Shown: one piece after another, positions 25,537 through 34,530 of the stretch | How the letters are laid out: each line of letters starts with the position of its first letter | Numbering within the stretch: position 1 is the stretch's first letter | Assembly: GCF_008801475.1 (NCBI RefSeq) | Contig: NZ_VZPP01000003.1 | Coordinates: 248,001-312,000 of the forward strand | DNA: 64,000 nt | Reading direction: 5' to 3' | DNA from: Pseudomonas moorei | GTDB lineage: Bacteria > Pseudomonadota > Gammaproteobacteria > Pseudomonadales > Pseudomonadaceae | Program-made: the position numbers and the translations under genes | The notes under the pieces: generated by a model | What the model was told of the DNA's origin: nothing | The model's input: the letters and a program-made list of their open reading frames with translations, nothing else | The model's database searches: none

Positions 25537-27009
25537 ATGACCGTCTCTGAAAAACCCCCTGCCCCGCGTCACAACGACCTGATCTATGGCCTCAACGATC
25601 GCCCGCATCTGACTGCCACCGTCTTCGCCGCCCTGCAACATGTGCTCGCCAGTTTCGTCGGCATCATCACCCCGACGCTAATCATGGGCAGCGCCCTGGG
25701 CCTGCACAGCGAAATCCCTTACCTGATCAGCATGGCCCTGTTCGTCTCGGGCCTGGGCACCTTCGTTCAGGCGCGGCGTTTCGGTCCGGTGGGTTCCGGC
25801 CTGTTGTGCCTGCAAGGCACCAGTTTTTCGTTCATCAGCGTCATCCTCAGCGCCGGTTTCATGGTCAAGGCCCGGGGCGGCGGCACCGATGAAATCCTCT
25901 CGACGATTTTCGGTGTGTGCTTTTTCGCCGCCTTCATCGAGGTGGTGTTGAGCCAGTTCATCGGCAAATTGCGCATGCTGATCACCCCGGTGGTCACCGG
26001 CACGATCATCACGCTCATGGGGCTGTCGCTGATCAAGGTCGCCATGACCGACATCGCCGGCGGATTCGGCGCCAGCGACCTGGGTGCTGCCAGCCACCTG
26101 GGCCTGGCCGGGCTGGTGCTGGGGACGATCGTGGTGCTGAACCGGGTCGATGTGCCGTTCCTGCGTCTCGGCGCCATTGTCATCGGCCTGACCCTGGGTT
26201 ACGGGGTTGCCTGGCTGATGGGCCATGTCGACTTCGCCAGCCTGCCGGCCGTGCCGCTGATGAGCGTGCCGGTGCCGTTCAAATACGGGTTTTCCTTCGA
26301 TTGGGTGGCGTTCGTGCCGGTGGCCGTGATTTTCCTGGTGTCGCCACTGGAAGCGGCCGGTGACTTGACGGCCAACTCGATGATTTCCCGGCAGCCGGTC
26401 AAAGGCCCGGTGTACATCCGCCGAATCAAGTCAGGGTTGCTGGCCGACGGCCTCAATTCGGCCATGGCCGCGGTGTTCAACAGCATGCCGATGGTGACCT
26501 TCGCGCAGAACAACGGCGTCATTCAGCTCACCGGCGTGGCCAGCCGCTACGTGGCGTTTTTCATTGCCGGCCTGTTGGTGCTGCTGGGGTTGTTCCCGAT
26601 GATTGGCGCGGTACTGCAATTGATGCCCAAACCGGTGCTCGGCGGCGCTGAGCTGGTGATGTTCGGCACCGTCGCGGTGGCCGGGATCAAGATCCTCGCC
26701 GAAGCGGGACTGCATCGGCGCAACATGCTGATCGTGGCGATTTCCCTGGGCATGGGCCTGGGCGTGGCGGCAGTGCCAGAAGTCCTGCGTGAACTGCCCT
26801 TGGCCCTGCACAACATTTTTGAATCGCCCATCACCGTCGGCGCGCTGTGCGCTATCGTTTTGAATATCTTCCTGCCTGAAGAATTCATCGAGCTGGAAGA
26901 GGACGAGTTCGATCCCGAGGCCTCGGTCCTGCAAGTGATGCAGAACCCCGATATGCCGGCCCAGGGTGAACCCGTAACGCCTGCGGGTGTCGCACAGTTG
27001 AACCGCTAG
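25537..27009 (+). CDS. NCS2-family nucleobase:cation symporter (xanthine/urate type)
   Basis: A 490-residue inner-membrane permease with about 14 hydrophobic segments. QHVLASFVGIITPTLIMG near the N-terminus and the signature QNNGVIQLTGVASRYV in the second half identify the NCS2 family; this signature form, and ESPITVGALCAIVLNIFLP, point to the xanthine/uric-acid branch rather than uracil. It carries purine bases inward with H+ or Na+. The open frame extends upstream to 25399, but that part is the REP doublet; ATG 25537 begins the normal NCS2 N-terminus. The ribosome site is weak. Confidence 0.9.
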   Translation: MTVSEKPPAPRHNDLIYGLNDRPHLTATVFAALQHVLASFVGIITPTLIMGSALGLHSEIPYLISMALFVSGLGTFVQARRFGPVGSGLLCLQGTSFSFISVILSAGFMVKARGGGTDEILSTIFGVCFFAAFIEVVLSQFIGKLRMLITPVVTGTIITLMGLSLIKVAMTDIAGGFGASDLGAASHLGLAGLVLGTIVVLNRVDVPFLRLGAIVIGLTLGYGVAWLMGHVDFASLPAVPLMSVPVPFKYGFSFDWVAFVPVAVIFLVSPLEAAGDLTANSMISRQPVKGPVYIRRIKSGLLADGLNSAMAAVFNSMPMVTFAQNNGVIQLTGVASRYVAFFIAGLLVLLGLFPMIGAVLQLMPKPVLGGAELVMFGTVAVAGIKILAEAGLHRRNMLIVAISLGMGLGVAAVPEVLRELPLALHNIFESPITVGALCAIVLNIFLPEEFIELEEDEFDPEASVLQVMQNPDMPAQGEPVTPAGVAQLNR

Positions 27010-27068
27010 ATTGCGCTCAAGGGCTGAGCCATGGGTGGTTCAGCCCTTTTCTCATCGAGAGCACGTCA

Positions 27069-27542
27069 ATGCGCAGTGTCCACGCAGTCCTCGTTTCCCT
27101 CCTGCTGCTCTGCCTGAGCGCCTGTTCCTCGTTTCCCAATAGCGATCCGTTGAAGGTCAATGTCGTCGGTATCCAACCGCTGCAAAGCCAAGACATGGAA
27201 GTCCGGTTCGCCGTGAAGATTCGCGTGCAAAACCCCAATGGCACCAACATCAACTACAACGGCGTGGCACTGGACCTGGAAATCAACGGTCAGCCCTTCG
27301 CCTCCGGGGTCAGCGATCAGTCCGGTTCAATTTCACGCTATTCCGAAACCGTGTTGACCGTGCCCGTCAGCGTGTCGGCCTTCTCGGTGTTGCGCCAGAC
27401 CATTGGGTTGAGCCAAATGCAATCCCTGAACAATCTGCCCTACGTGCTGCGCGGCAAGCTGGCCGGAGGCCTGTTCGGTACCACACGCTTCGTGGACAGT
27501 GGCAAACTCAGCCTGCCAGGGCCGATGACCGGCAGCCGCTAA
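27069..27542 (+). CDS. LEA type 2 (water-stress) family lipoprotein
   Basis: A 157-residue lipoprotein: signal peptide with lipobox LSAC (Cys at about 19), then one LEA14-like beta domain (VVGIQPLQSQDMEVRFAVKI, VRVQNPNG-type motif, and ALDLEINGQPFASGVSDQ). Such domains are immunoglobulin-like and are linked to desiccation or osmotic stress, but the bacterial role is unproven. Residues after the lipid Cys are SSFPNS, not Asp at +2, so outer-membrane sorting is likely. It starts 59 bases after the permease gene and is followed by a GNAT gene 27 bases on. Confidence 0.85.
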   Translation: MRSVHAVLVSLLLLCLSACSSFPNSDPLKVNVVGIQPLQSQDMEVRFAVKIRVQNPNGTNINYNGVALDLEINGQPFASGVSDQSGSISRYSETVLTVPVSVSAFSVLRQTIGLSQMQSLNNLPYVLRGKLAGGLFGTTRFVDSGKLSLPGPMTGSR

Positions 27543-27569
27543 GTATGATTTCAAGGAGCGATAAAGAAC

Positions 27570-28115
27570 ATGGAACCCACCCCCACGCTTTACACCCAGC
27601 GTCTGATCCTGCGCCCGCTGGAACTGGCCGATGCCGAAGCCATCCAGCAACAATTCCCGCGCTGGGAAGTGGTGCGTTACCTGAACGTCTTGGTGCCATG
27701 GCCCTATCCCTGCGATGGAGCGCTCACGTACTTGCGAAACAATGCCCTGCCTGCGATCGCCCGTGGCGAGGAATGGCATTGGTCGATCCGCTTAAAGTCG
27801 GCACCCGGGCAATTGATCGGCAATATCAGCCTGATGAATGAACAGGACAACAACCGCGGATTCTGGCTTGGCCCGCAATGGCAAAGTCAGGGTTTAATGA
27901 CCGAAGCGAGTGAGGCGGTCACCCGATATTGGTTTGAAACCCTGGATCGTGACGTGTTGCGCGTGCCCAAAGCGGCGCCGAACATTGGCTCACGCAAACT
28001 TTCCGAGCGTACCGGCATGCGCCTGATCCACACCGAGGAAGGCGACTTTGTGGGAGGAAGATTTCCGAAAGAAGTCTGGGAAATCACCCGCGAAGAGTGG
28101 CTCCAGCAGCGCTGA
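27570..28115 (+). CDS. RimJ/RimL-type GNAT acetyltransferase
   Basis: A 181-residue GNAT enzyme. TLYTQRLILRPLELADAEAI at the start and GFWLGPQWQSQGLMTEAS, the acetyl-CoA loop, mark the RimJ/RimL-like group (N-terminal or small-molecule acetylation). The usual VxxxNxxS motif is present as PKAAPNIGSRKLSERTGM. AAGGAG lies upstream of the ATG. Substrate unknown. Confidence 0.88.
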   Translation: MEPTPTLYTQRLILRPLELADAEAIQQQFPRWEVVRYLNVLVPWPYPCDGALTYLRNNALPAIARGEEWHWSIRLKSAPGQLIGNISLMNEQDNNRGFWLGPQWQSQGLMTEASEAVTRYWFETLDRDVLRVPKAAPNIGSRKLSERTGMRLIHTEEGDFVGGRFPKEVWEITREEWLQQR

Positions 28116-28165
28116 CTCATCATTTCAAAAGGGAAGAACGCCGACACTTGGAAACCACAAATCAA

Positions 28166-28251
28166 CTGCAGGAGCTAGCTTGCTCGCGATAGCGTTGGAA
28201 CAGTCAACCTTGGATGTGCCTCCGTGATCGCGAGCAAGCTCGCTCCTACAG
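28166..28251. repeat. REP doublet (REPIN) between the GNAT and nitrilase genes
   Basis: Inverted copies at 28166-28191 and 28225-28251 with a short unique spacer; the right arm reads GATCGCGAGCAAGCTCGCTC. It lies between convergent genes and may also act in termination or mRNA stability. Confidence 0.88.
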
Positions 28252-28254
28252 ATG

Positions 28255-29178
28255 TCATGCGCTGAACTTCACGCCGGGTCTGGCCCGTTCATCCACCGTC
28301 AACTCGAACACATCCGGGCGTGCATAGTGGCCCACTACGTCATAGTCGTAACGGGCGCGGATCAAATCATCGGTGTCGATTTCAGCCGTGAGCAAGCCTG
28401 GTCCGTCACGTAACGGCCCGGCCAGAATGTCGCCCATGGGCCCGACGATCACACTGCCGCCGGCAATCAGCGGCCGCTGCGCCGGCCAGTTGGCCACTTC
28501 CACGCCCAGGGCTTGCGGCGAATCCTGGACCTGACAAGCGCTGACCACAAAGCAGCGCCCCTCATGGGCGATATGGCGCATGCTGACCTGCCACATCTCC
28601 CGCTCATCCACGGTCGGCGCGCACCACACTTCGATGCCTTTGGCGTACATCGCGGTGCGCAGCAGCGGCATCATGTTTTCCCAGCACACCACCGCCCCAA
28701 TCCGCCCGACCTGGCTGTCGATCACTGGCAGGGTCGAACCGTCGCCCTTGCCCCAGATCAGGCGCTCGGTGCCGGTGGGCATCAGTTTGCGGTGCTTGGC
28801 GACCAGCCCTGCCTGCGGGTCGAAATACAGCGCGGTGCAATACAAGGTGCTGCCGGCACGCTCGATCACGCCGATGACCAGATTGGCGTTGGTACGCGCC
28901 GACAATCCGGCCAGCGCGTCCGTTTCCGCTCCGGGTACATCGATTGAGTTGGCGAAATAGCGGGCGAACGCTTCGCGGCCCTCGGGCAATCGGTAGCCCA
29001 ATTGCGTGCCAAAGCCCTCACCTTTCGGATAACCGCCCAGCAAGGCTTCAGGCATCACCACCAGCGCGGCAGCGGACTCGATGATTGCGTTTTCATACGA
29101 CAGGATCTGTTCCAGGGTCTCGGCTTTGCCGCCGGGCAAGGCGCCGATCTGCAGGGCAGCAACGATTGATTTGGGCAT
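28255..29178 (-). CDS. Nitrilase-family carbon-nitrogen hydrolase
   Basis: A 307-residue enzyme with the catalytic triad visible as Glu44 ([12 protein letters not shown]), Lys131 ([13 protein letters not shown]) and Cys165 ([10 protein letters not shown]). CWEN after the nucleophile and the HRKLMPT region are those of true nitrilases, which turn nitriles into acids plus ammonia, rather than amidases. ATG 29178 was chosen because GGAG lies eight bases upstream; the in-frame ATG at 29196 has no ribosome site. Divergent from a LysR gene, the probable regulator. Substrate not readable. Confidence 0.9.
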   Translation of the reverse strand: MPKSIVAALQIGALPGGKAETLEQILSYENAIIESAAALVVMPEALLGGYPKGEGFGTQLGYRLPEGREAFARYFANSIDVPGAETDALAGLSARTNANLVIGVIERAGSTLYCTALYFDPQAGLVAKHRKLMPTGTERLIWGKGDGSTLPVIDSQVGRIGAVVCWENMMPLLRTAMYAKGIEVWCAPTVDEREMWQVSMRHIAHEGRCFVVSACQVQDSPQALGVEVANWPAQRPLIAGGSVIVGPMGDILAGPLRDGPGLLTAEIDTDDLIRARYDYDVVGHYARPDVFELTVDERARPGVKFSA

Positions 29179-29196
29179 CGCGGTCACTCCATTCAC

Positions 29197-29212
29197 ATCA
29201 GGTGTTGCTGAT
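29197..29212. promoter_or_regulatory. Candidate LysR operator between nitrilase and LysR genes
   Basis: ATCAG-GTGTTG-CTGAT, a perfect 5-base dyad with a 6-base spacer, lies just upstream of the nitrilase start in the 84-base divergent gap. It is close to the T-N11-A LysR box, with one extra base. Confidence 0.4.
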
Positions 29213-29262
29213 TCTCCAGCCTGACGTGATCATGAATAAAGCCCCACTTACTGCTAAATGAT

Positions 29263-30171
29263 ATGAACCAGATGAATATCATCGACATCGATCTCAACTT
29301 ACTCAAAGTCTTCGAAGCCCTGCACGAGGAGGCCAGCGCCAGCCGCGCCGCCCTGCGCCTGGGCGTGACGCAATCGGCAGTCAGCGCCGCATTGCGGCGG
29401 TTGCGCGAGGTGTATGGCGATCAGTTGTTCGTGCGCACCGGCCGCGGCCTTGCCCCTACGCTGGCGGCCAATCAGTTGAAGCCGGTGGTCAGCGATGCGC
29501 TCAACAAATGCCGACAAAGCCTGGCGATGCTTGACCCCACCGCCAACCATTACGACGGTCGCTCGGTGACGGTGGGCATGTCCGACGATTTCGAGATTGC
29601 CTACGGTCGCCGCTTGATCGAAGAAATTGCTCGCCGCGCGCCAAAATTACGCCTGATCTTTCGCCAGACCCACAGCCAGATTGTCGCGCAAGCCTTGATG
29701 GAACGCAGCATCGACCTGGCGATTACCGCCGGCGGTTTTGCCGAACGTCTGCTCAGTCGCCAAGTGCTGGGCGAGGGACATTACGCGTGTCTGGTTGATC
29801 CGCTCAGCCTGGCCGAGGGACAGCAGCACATCAGTCTTGAGGCGTTTGTAGCCCGCGAACACATCCTGGTGTCATCGGGTGGATTTATCGGGATCACCGA
29901 CGAAGGCTTGGCGGCGGTCGGCTTGAGCCGGCGGGTCTGCGCCTCGACCACGCATTTTGCGGCGTTGCCGCACCTGCTCAAGGGCAGTCAGGCGGTGGCG
30001 ACCATTCCGGCCCACGCCGCGCGAAGCATTGCGGCGCTAACCGGGTTGGCGCTGCTGCCCTGCCCTTTGATATTGCCCCGTTACCCGATCGAGCTGGGCT
30101 GGCGTACCAGCACCCGGCTCGATCCGGTGGTGTTGAAAGTACGTGAAGCGATCGTAGCCAGTTTTGCCTAA
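29263..30171 (+). CDS. LysR-family regulator of the nitrilase gene
   Basis: A 302-residue LysR protein of the NodD/PcpR-like group: the N-terminus IIDIDLNLLKVFEALHEEAS and the HTH ASRAALRLGVTQSAVSAALR are typical. Divergent from the nitrilase gene, so nitrile- or acid-responsive control is inferred. The start is uncertain: ATG 29263 or ATG 29272, neither with a strong ribosome site. It ends three bases before the stop of the convergent 84-residue gene. Confidence 0.9.
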   Translation: MNQMNIIDIDLNLLKVFEALHEEASASRAALRLGVTQSAVSAALRRLREVYGDQLFVRTGRGLAPTLAANQLKPVVSDALNKCRQSLAMLDPTANHYDGRSVTVGMSDDFEIAYGRRLIEEIARRAPKLRLIFRQTHSQIVAQALMERSIDLAITAGGFAERLLSRQVLGEGHYACLVDPLSLAEGQQHISLEAFVAREHILVSSGGFIGITDEGLAAVGLSRRVCASTTHFAALPHLLKGSQAVATIPAHAARSIAALTGLALLPCPLILPRYPIELGWRTSTRLDPVVLKVREAIVASFA

Positions 30172-30174
30172 GCG

Positions 30175-30429
30175 TTACTTGTTGGCTGCCATCAGGCGAT
30201 TGACTTCGCTGCGCACCATGTTCGAAAACTCCGGCGGCGACATGCCGTCCAGCTCGGCACGGACCCACTCGGCCCATTTGCCTTTGCGCTTGGCACGTTC
30301 GCCAAACAACCGTGCGGCCTCGCCCTTGGCTTTGCCCAGGTTGGTTTGCCAGAGTTCGAACAGACGGGATTTCTCATCTTCAAGCGCAGCGCGCTCGGCA
30401 AGGGGTTTGTCGGCCAGATTGAAGCTCAT
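30175..30429 (-). CDS. Small charged hypothetical protein
   Basis: An 84-residue, mostly helical, strongly charged cytoplasmic protein with many Lys, Glu and Arg residues (LGKAKGEAARLFGERAKRKG). I do not recognise the family. No signal peptide or membrane segment. GCAGGAA precedes the ATG, and codon use matches the neighbourhood, so it is probably real. It is convergent with the LysR gene and stands alone. Confidence 0.72.
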   Translation of the reverse strand: MSFNLADKPLAERAALEDEKSRLFELWQTNLGKAKGEAARLFGERAKRKGKWAEWVRAELDGMSPPEFSNMVRSEVNRLMAANK

Positions 30430-30593
30430 GGGAATTTCCTGCTGCGTAAAATAGGCAACATCTTACACTGTAGGACGAAACGTCCTGCGCTGGATTTTCT
30501 TCCGGATTGAATCTGAGCGAAAAATCGCTGCAACTTTTTCAATCGCGGCGCACTCCATTGTTCACTGTCCACTTACCTGCAAGGAGTCTTTCA

Positions 30594-30911
30594 ATGGCCC
30601 GGAAAACCGCCGCACAAGCCGCCGAAGATCAAATCAAGGATCAAGCATTCAGCGAACTTTCAGCCCTGATCGAAGAATCGGAAAAATTGCTCAAAAGCAG
30701 CGCCTCACTGGTCGGTGAGGAAGCCGAGACGCTCCGCGGGCAGATTGCCCAGAAACTCCAGCAGGCCCGGGATTCAGTGACCAGCGTGCGTGATCGGGCG
30801 AAACCTGCGGTCGACGCCACCGAGACCTACATCGGCGGCCATCCATGGCAAACCGTTGCGGTTTCTGCCGGATTTGGCCTGGTGGTCGGGTTGTTGCTGG
30901 CACGCCGCTGA
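30594..30911 (+). CDS. DUF883 (ElaB/YqjD-like) membrane-anchored protein
   Basis: A 105-residue protein with a long amphipathic helix (about 10-75), a short Pro-containing turn, and a C-terminal membrane segment ending in LLARR (about 85-105), the layout of ElaB/YqjD. Those proteins bind ribosomes through the N-terminal part and tether them to the inner membrane in stationary phase. IGGHPWQTVAVSAGFGLVVG is the family's characteristic C-terminal motif. ATG 30594 was chosen because AAGGAG precedes it. A perfect hairpin follows the gene. Confidence 0.9.
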   Translation: MARKTAAQAAEDQIKDQAFSELSALIEESEKLLKSSASLVGEEAETLRGQIAQKLQQARDSVTSVRDRAKPAVDATETYIGGHPWQTVAVSAGFGLVVGLLLARR

Positions 30912-30930
30912 ACACACGTAAATCCAACGC

Positions 30931-30954
30931 CCTGTGGGAGCTTGCTCCCACAGG
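30931..30954. repeat. Short perfect palindrome between convergent genes
   Basis: CCTGTGGGAGC-TT-GCTCCCACAGG, an 11-bp stem, related to the REP elements by its GGGAGC core. It lies between the DUF883 gene and dpkA and may serve as a bidirectional terminator, though no T tract follows. Confidence 0.75.
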
Positions 30955-30976
30955 TGTGGTGGTGTTCACACGTTCA

Positions 30977-32017
30977 TCAAATTCCAGCCAACTCCCGCAA
31001 ATTCGCCAACGTCTGGTCGTCCAGGGCAATGCCCGCTGTTGCGGATTTCGCGCGTTGATGATGACGCCGATCACCCGGCAAGCGCTTCAGACCCACACCG
31101 TGCATCTGCCGTACCAGCTCCTGGCTGCGCTCGGCGAAGCTCTGCCCCGCGGCCTTGGATGGATCGATCACGATCAGTAACTGCCCGGTCCATGGGGTCT
31201 TGGCGCCGGGATGGTTTTTCCAGTCGAACTCGAAGGAGAAATTGCCTCCGGTCAACGCCGCCGCCAGCAACTCCACCATCATCGACAGCGCCGAGCCCTT
31301 GTGCCCGCCGAACGGTAACAATGCCCCACCTTCCAGGATCGCTTTCGGGTCCTGGGTCGGCTGACCGAGACTGTCCACGCCCATGCCGGGAGGCAAACGC
31401 TCACCCTTGCGCGCGGCAATCTGCACGTCGCCATGGGCAATGGCGCTGGTCGCCAAGTCAAAGACAATCGGATCACCGTCGGCCCGCGGCGCGGCGAAGG
31501 CAATCGGATTGGTACCAAACAGCGGCCGGTCGGCACCATGCGGCACCACGCAAGTCATGCTGTTGACCACGCTGAGCGCCACCAGCCCTTCATAGGCAAA
31601 CGGCTCGACGTCCGGCCACAGAGCCGCGAAATGATGGGAATTGCGGATCGCCAGGACCGCGATGCCGGCACTGCGGGCCTTTTCCACCAGCAAGGCCCGT
31701 GCGGCGGCGAGGGCCGGTTGCGCAAACCCGTTGCCGGCGTCGACCCGGACAAACCCCGAAGCCACATCCTCGACCACCGGAACGGCCTGACCGTTGACCC
31801 AACCGCTTTGCAGTGTCGAGACGTATCCCGGAATCCGGAACACCCCGTGACTGTGCGCCCCGTCGCGTTCGGCGCCGGCGCAGTTTGCAGCAAGCACCCG
31901 GGCAACTTCGGCCGAGGTGCCATGACGCTGGAATATCTTCTCAAGCAAGGCTGTCAGTTCGTCGAAGGACAGGTTTTGCGAGACAACAGTAGACACTTGA
32001 TCGTGTGGCGCAGACAT
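30977..32017 (-). CDS. dpkA: Delta-1-piperideine-2-carboxylate reductase family (Ldh/MDH-type) oxidoreductase
   Basis: A 346-residue NAD(P)H-dependent enzyme of the malate/L-lactate dehydrogenase type-2 family. The N-terminal ERDGAHSHGVFRIPGYV holds the conserved catalytic His, then HHFAALWPDVEPFA and the long PFGGHKGSALSMMVELL glycine-rich region. This sequence form matches the pseudomonad DpkA, which reduces piperideine-2-carboxylate and pyrroline-2-carboxylate in D-lysine and D-proline breakdown; other family members act on ureidoglycolate or lactate. ATG 32017 was chosen because TGGAG lies six bases upstream. It stands alone on the minus strand. Confidence 0.82.
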   Translation of the reverse strand: MSAPHDQVSTVVSQNLSFDELTALLEKIFQRHGTSAEVARVLAANCAGAERDGAHSHGVFRIPGYVSTLQSGWVNGQAVPVVEDVASGFVRVDAGNGFAQPALAAARALLVEKARSAGIAVLAIRNSHHFAALWPDVEPFAYEGLVALSVVNSMTCVVPHGADRPLFGTNPIAFAAPRADGDPIVFDLATSAIAHGDVQIAARKGERLPPGMGVDSLGQPTQDPKAILEGGALLPFGGHKGSALSMMVELLAAALTGGNFSFEFDWKNHPGAKTPWTGQLLIVIDPSKAAGQSFAERSQELVRQMHGVGLKRLPGDRRHHQRAKSATAGIALDDQTLANLRELAGI

Positions 32018-32258
32018 CTGAAGCTCCAGACTAATTATTGGAGGGGGCAACAGCGTAGGTAGACCTCCGATTAACAACTCGGGGCGAGCAACCTGTCAAC
32101 TTTTAGATGGGGCCGATGCATTAAAGGGGCGTTATCGAGTTGTCACAAACTCAAGTCCGGCAGGCAGTAACTATCTACCACCTTTGTCCGTTCAACGTTT
32201 TTAGGCTTGAGACTCTATCAACAGGCGCACTCATCGGCGCCGCGCATGAGACTCGACG

Positions 32259-33521
32259 ATGCCAACTTCCCCCACTCCGCTTTTTTTCCCCGAGGCCCTG
32301 CAGTCCCCTGGACTCTGGAACGACCTTGGCAAAATCCACCGACTTTCACGCAAGGAATTCGAATGGCTCGGCCACGTGGAACTGGCCAGCCAGGCACAGC
32401 GCAGTCAACAAACGCCGCCCATGCTCGCGCACAGCATCCTGGTCCACGCGGAGGGGTCCGGGTACACGCCCCTGGTCGGCAGTTTTGTCTTGAGCCTGAC
32501 GCCGGATGACAACGGTTTGATTCTGTACAACCCGTACGATGGCATCAGGAAGTTCGACAGCCTCGACACGCTTAAAAGCCAACTTGAACAGCGCCTCAAC
32601 AGTGCCGCCGAGGACAGTCGGTTATTGAACATCGAAGCGCGGGGCATGGAAGACATACGTACCCACCATCCCGAAAAGGCCCGGATGATCGTGCAGGCCA
32701 TCGATATGGCACGCTATTACGCCTTCAACAGCCTGCATAACCTGGCGCACCTCAGGCGCTTGATCCCCGGCACTCGACTGGATACGTTCCTCAAACATTT
32801 CTTTGATGTTCGCAGCGTCGATCACGGTCTGCTCGACAAAATCAAACAGAGCATCGTCCCCATTTGCACGGCGCTGGTGGATCCCGAAGAAGATTTGCTG
32901 AACAGCGAACGTTTTATCGTAGGCTCGAACAAGTACCAACACGCCAACCTGATCGCTTTCGTCGTGGAGCAGGATGCGCGGAAAAACGTGCATTTCACTG
33001 AAAGATTCTTCGATCAGCAACTGGACTGGTACAAGTCCTGTTTGACCGAGCCCTTCAATGTCGACGAACACAGTCAGGCCGCCACACTGATCCATGAGTT
33101 CGCGCATTTGTTTGCAAGCGCCCTGGATATTGCGACGCTGGAGGCGAGACGGCCGTTCAGCGACCTGGTGTCGCCCATTACCCAATATGGACGTGCGATC
33201 AAGCAGATACAGGAGGTTTTTCAGCGAGAAGCGCTATCGCTCGGGACGCCCCGGGAAGAACTGTTCGCCCGCTGGAATAACGACGATCAGGCATGGGACG
33301 ACCTGGATGAAGTTCCCGGCTTGAATCACGTGGGCAAGGCCATCCTCAAAATCGCCGGCACCCAGACAATAGAAGCGGCACGCGAAGCCTTTCTTGACCC
33401 GCACAACCCGGACAAGAGGATTGACATCATCTTGCGCAATGCCGATTCGATCGCATTCCTGATTTGCGAGATGGGCCGACAGCTGGACCCGTTGCCTGAC
33501 ACATCGACCTCACAAGCCTGA
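32259..33521 (+). CDS. Putative HEFAH metalloprotease-like toxin or effector
   Basis: A 420-residue protein without signal peptide. Residues about 58-113 (ILVHAEGSGYTPLVGSFVLS, then GLILYNPYDGIRKFDSLDTL) resemble the DUF6543/dermonecrotic-toxin N-terminal module of large Pseudomonas toxins. A zinc-metalloprotease motif, HEFAH (279-283), follows, with Asp290 in ASALDIA as a possible third ligand and RNADSIAFLICEMG (393-406) resembling the NAD.YxF stretch of lysine-specific (aspzincin/M35-type) metallo-endopeptidases. The gene stands alone, is less GC-rich to the eye than its neighbours, and has its own terminator. No immunity or chaperone gene is obvious nearby. Domain matches are by eye only. 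Confidence 0.6.
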   Translation: MPTSPTPLFFPEALQSPGLWNDLGKIHRLSRKEFEWLGHVELASQAQRSQQTPPMLAHSILVHAEGSGYTPLVGSFVLSLTPDDNGLILYNPYDGIRKFDSLDTLKSQLEQRLNSAAEDSRLLNIEARGMEDIRTHHPEKARMIVQAIDMARYYAFNSLHNLAHLRRLIPGTRLDTFLKHFFDVRSVDHGLLDKIKQSIVPICTALVDPEEDLLNSERFIVGSNKYQHANLIAFVVEQDARKNVHFTERFFDQQLDWYKSCLTEPFNVDEHSQAATLIHEFAHLFASALDIATLEARRPFSDLVSPITQYGRAIKQIQEVFQREALSLGTPREELFARWNNDDQAWDDLDEVPGLNHVGKAILKIAGTQTIEAAREAFLDPHNPDKRIDIILRNADSIAFLICEMGRQLDPLPDTSTSQA

Positions 33522-33532
33522 CCGACACGAAC

Positions 33533-33564
33533 ATGCGCAGCTTCGAGGGCTGCGCATCGGTTTT
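33533..33564 (+). terminator. Rho-independent terminator of the HEFAH protein gene
   Basis: Nine-base perfect stem ATGCGCAGC/GCTGCGCAT with a 7-base loop, then CGG and four T residues, 12 bases after the stop codon. Confidence 0.85.
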
Positions 33565-33828
33565 CCCCAGTAATGATGGCCCGATTCAATGCCGTTTGAT
33601 CCTGCTGGATTGTCTGAATCTTGGTCACGCACGGCGCACCCATTCAGGGACGAAGCAAACGACAAAATTGCGTGCGCTGGCAGGAGATGCTGTGGGGCTC
33701 ACAGGTTGCTGACGCAATGACGACGAAATTTCTACATTTGAGGCTTCATGATTTGCGTGGCTCATACGTCCAGTCAGGTACGAGCGCACAACTTTTTTCC
33801 TGATGAGGCTCGCAACGGGAGTTTTGCC
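33565..33828. other. Gene-free stretch before the winged-helix gene
   Basis: I see nothing convincing here apart from the ribosome-binding GGGAG immediately before 33829. Open frames in it are short and overlap one another without start signals. Confidence 0.5.
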
Positions 33829-34200
33829 ATGTACAACTCGCAACTGCCAACGGACGGTAGCAATGCGTCAATCGGCAACGCCCTCGGAAGCGATGCCTTC
33901 GACCCGCCTGCCGAGCGCCATGGCAATGAGCGGATTCGGGTGCTGCTCAAGAGTTTCGGCCTGCGCACCAGCCTGATCCGCCTGAAAGTCATCGACGCCT
34001 TGCTGACGGCCGCCAAACACGACCGCAGCCTGGGCGTGCGTGGCGTGCACACTCAATTGCTGGAGCTGGATATACCGCTGTCCTTCCTGAGTGTGCGCGA
34101 AGTGCTCAAACGCCTGTGCAGTGAAGGCGTGCTAGTCCTCAATCCGGACAAAAGCTACAGCCTGCACCCGAAGGCCGCCGCTGTCCTGCATCAGGCTTGA
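33829..34200 (+). CDS. Fur-like winged-helix protein lacking a metal-binding domain
   Basis: A 123-residue protein. Residues about 33-120 follow the Fur N-terminal domain: RIRVLLKSFGLRTSLIRLKV, VRGVHTQLLELDIPLSFLSV, then VREVLKRLCSEGVLVLNPDK as the recognition helix and wing. The usual C-terminal dimerisation part with HHH and CxxC motifs is absent, so metal sensing is not expected. In pseudomonads such proteins are sometimes annotated as Fe/Zn uptake regulators, which the sequence does not support on its own. ATG 33829 was chosen because GGGAG lies seven bases upstream. Confidence 0.78.
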   Translation: MYNSQLPTDGSNASIGNALGSDAFDPPAERHGNERIRVLLKSFGLRTSLIRLKVIDALLTAAKHDRSLGVRGVHTQLLELDIPLSFLSVREVLKRLCSEGVLVLNPDKSYSLHPKAAAVLHQA

Positions 34201-34220
34201 ACAAACCCTGAGCCGTTTGC

Positions 34221-34409
34221 TCAGGGCTTGACCTTGCGACGCATCACCCCATTGATGACTACCACGATCACCGCCACGCCAATGGCGATGTACTGGAACA
34301 GCTTTTCGCTGATGACCCCAACGTTCTGCAGATACGAAAGGCCAAACATGATTCCCAGTACCACCAGGGAGATCAGAATCGAGTATTTCAAACGTTGCGA
34401 CTGGGTCAT
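34221..34409 (-). CDS. Small two-segment membrane protein
   Basis: A 62-residue protein with two hydrophobic helices (about 8-28, YSILISLVVLGIMFGLSYL, and 38-56, YIAIGVAVIVVVINGVM) and a basic C-terminus (RRKVKP). The start at 34409 was chosen because AGGA lies seven bases upstream; an ATG at 34415 sits on the ribosome site. Function unknown. Convergent with the winged-helix gene. Confidence 0.7.
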   Translation of the reverse strand: MTQSQRLKYSILISLVVLGIMFGLSYLQNVGVISEKLFQYIAIGVAVIVVVINGVMRRKVKP

Positions 34410-34530
34410 TGCCATTTCCTGAATGTAAGCCTGAACCTGAAGAATGTATCCGCTTTGTATCCGATCGCATGCCAAGTCCCTACCGATTTTCGGGGATGAG
34501 AGGCGGCGAACGGGGTCTCATGTTACAGCC

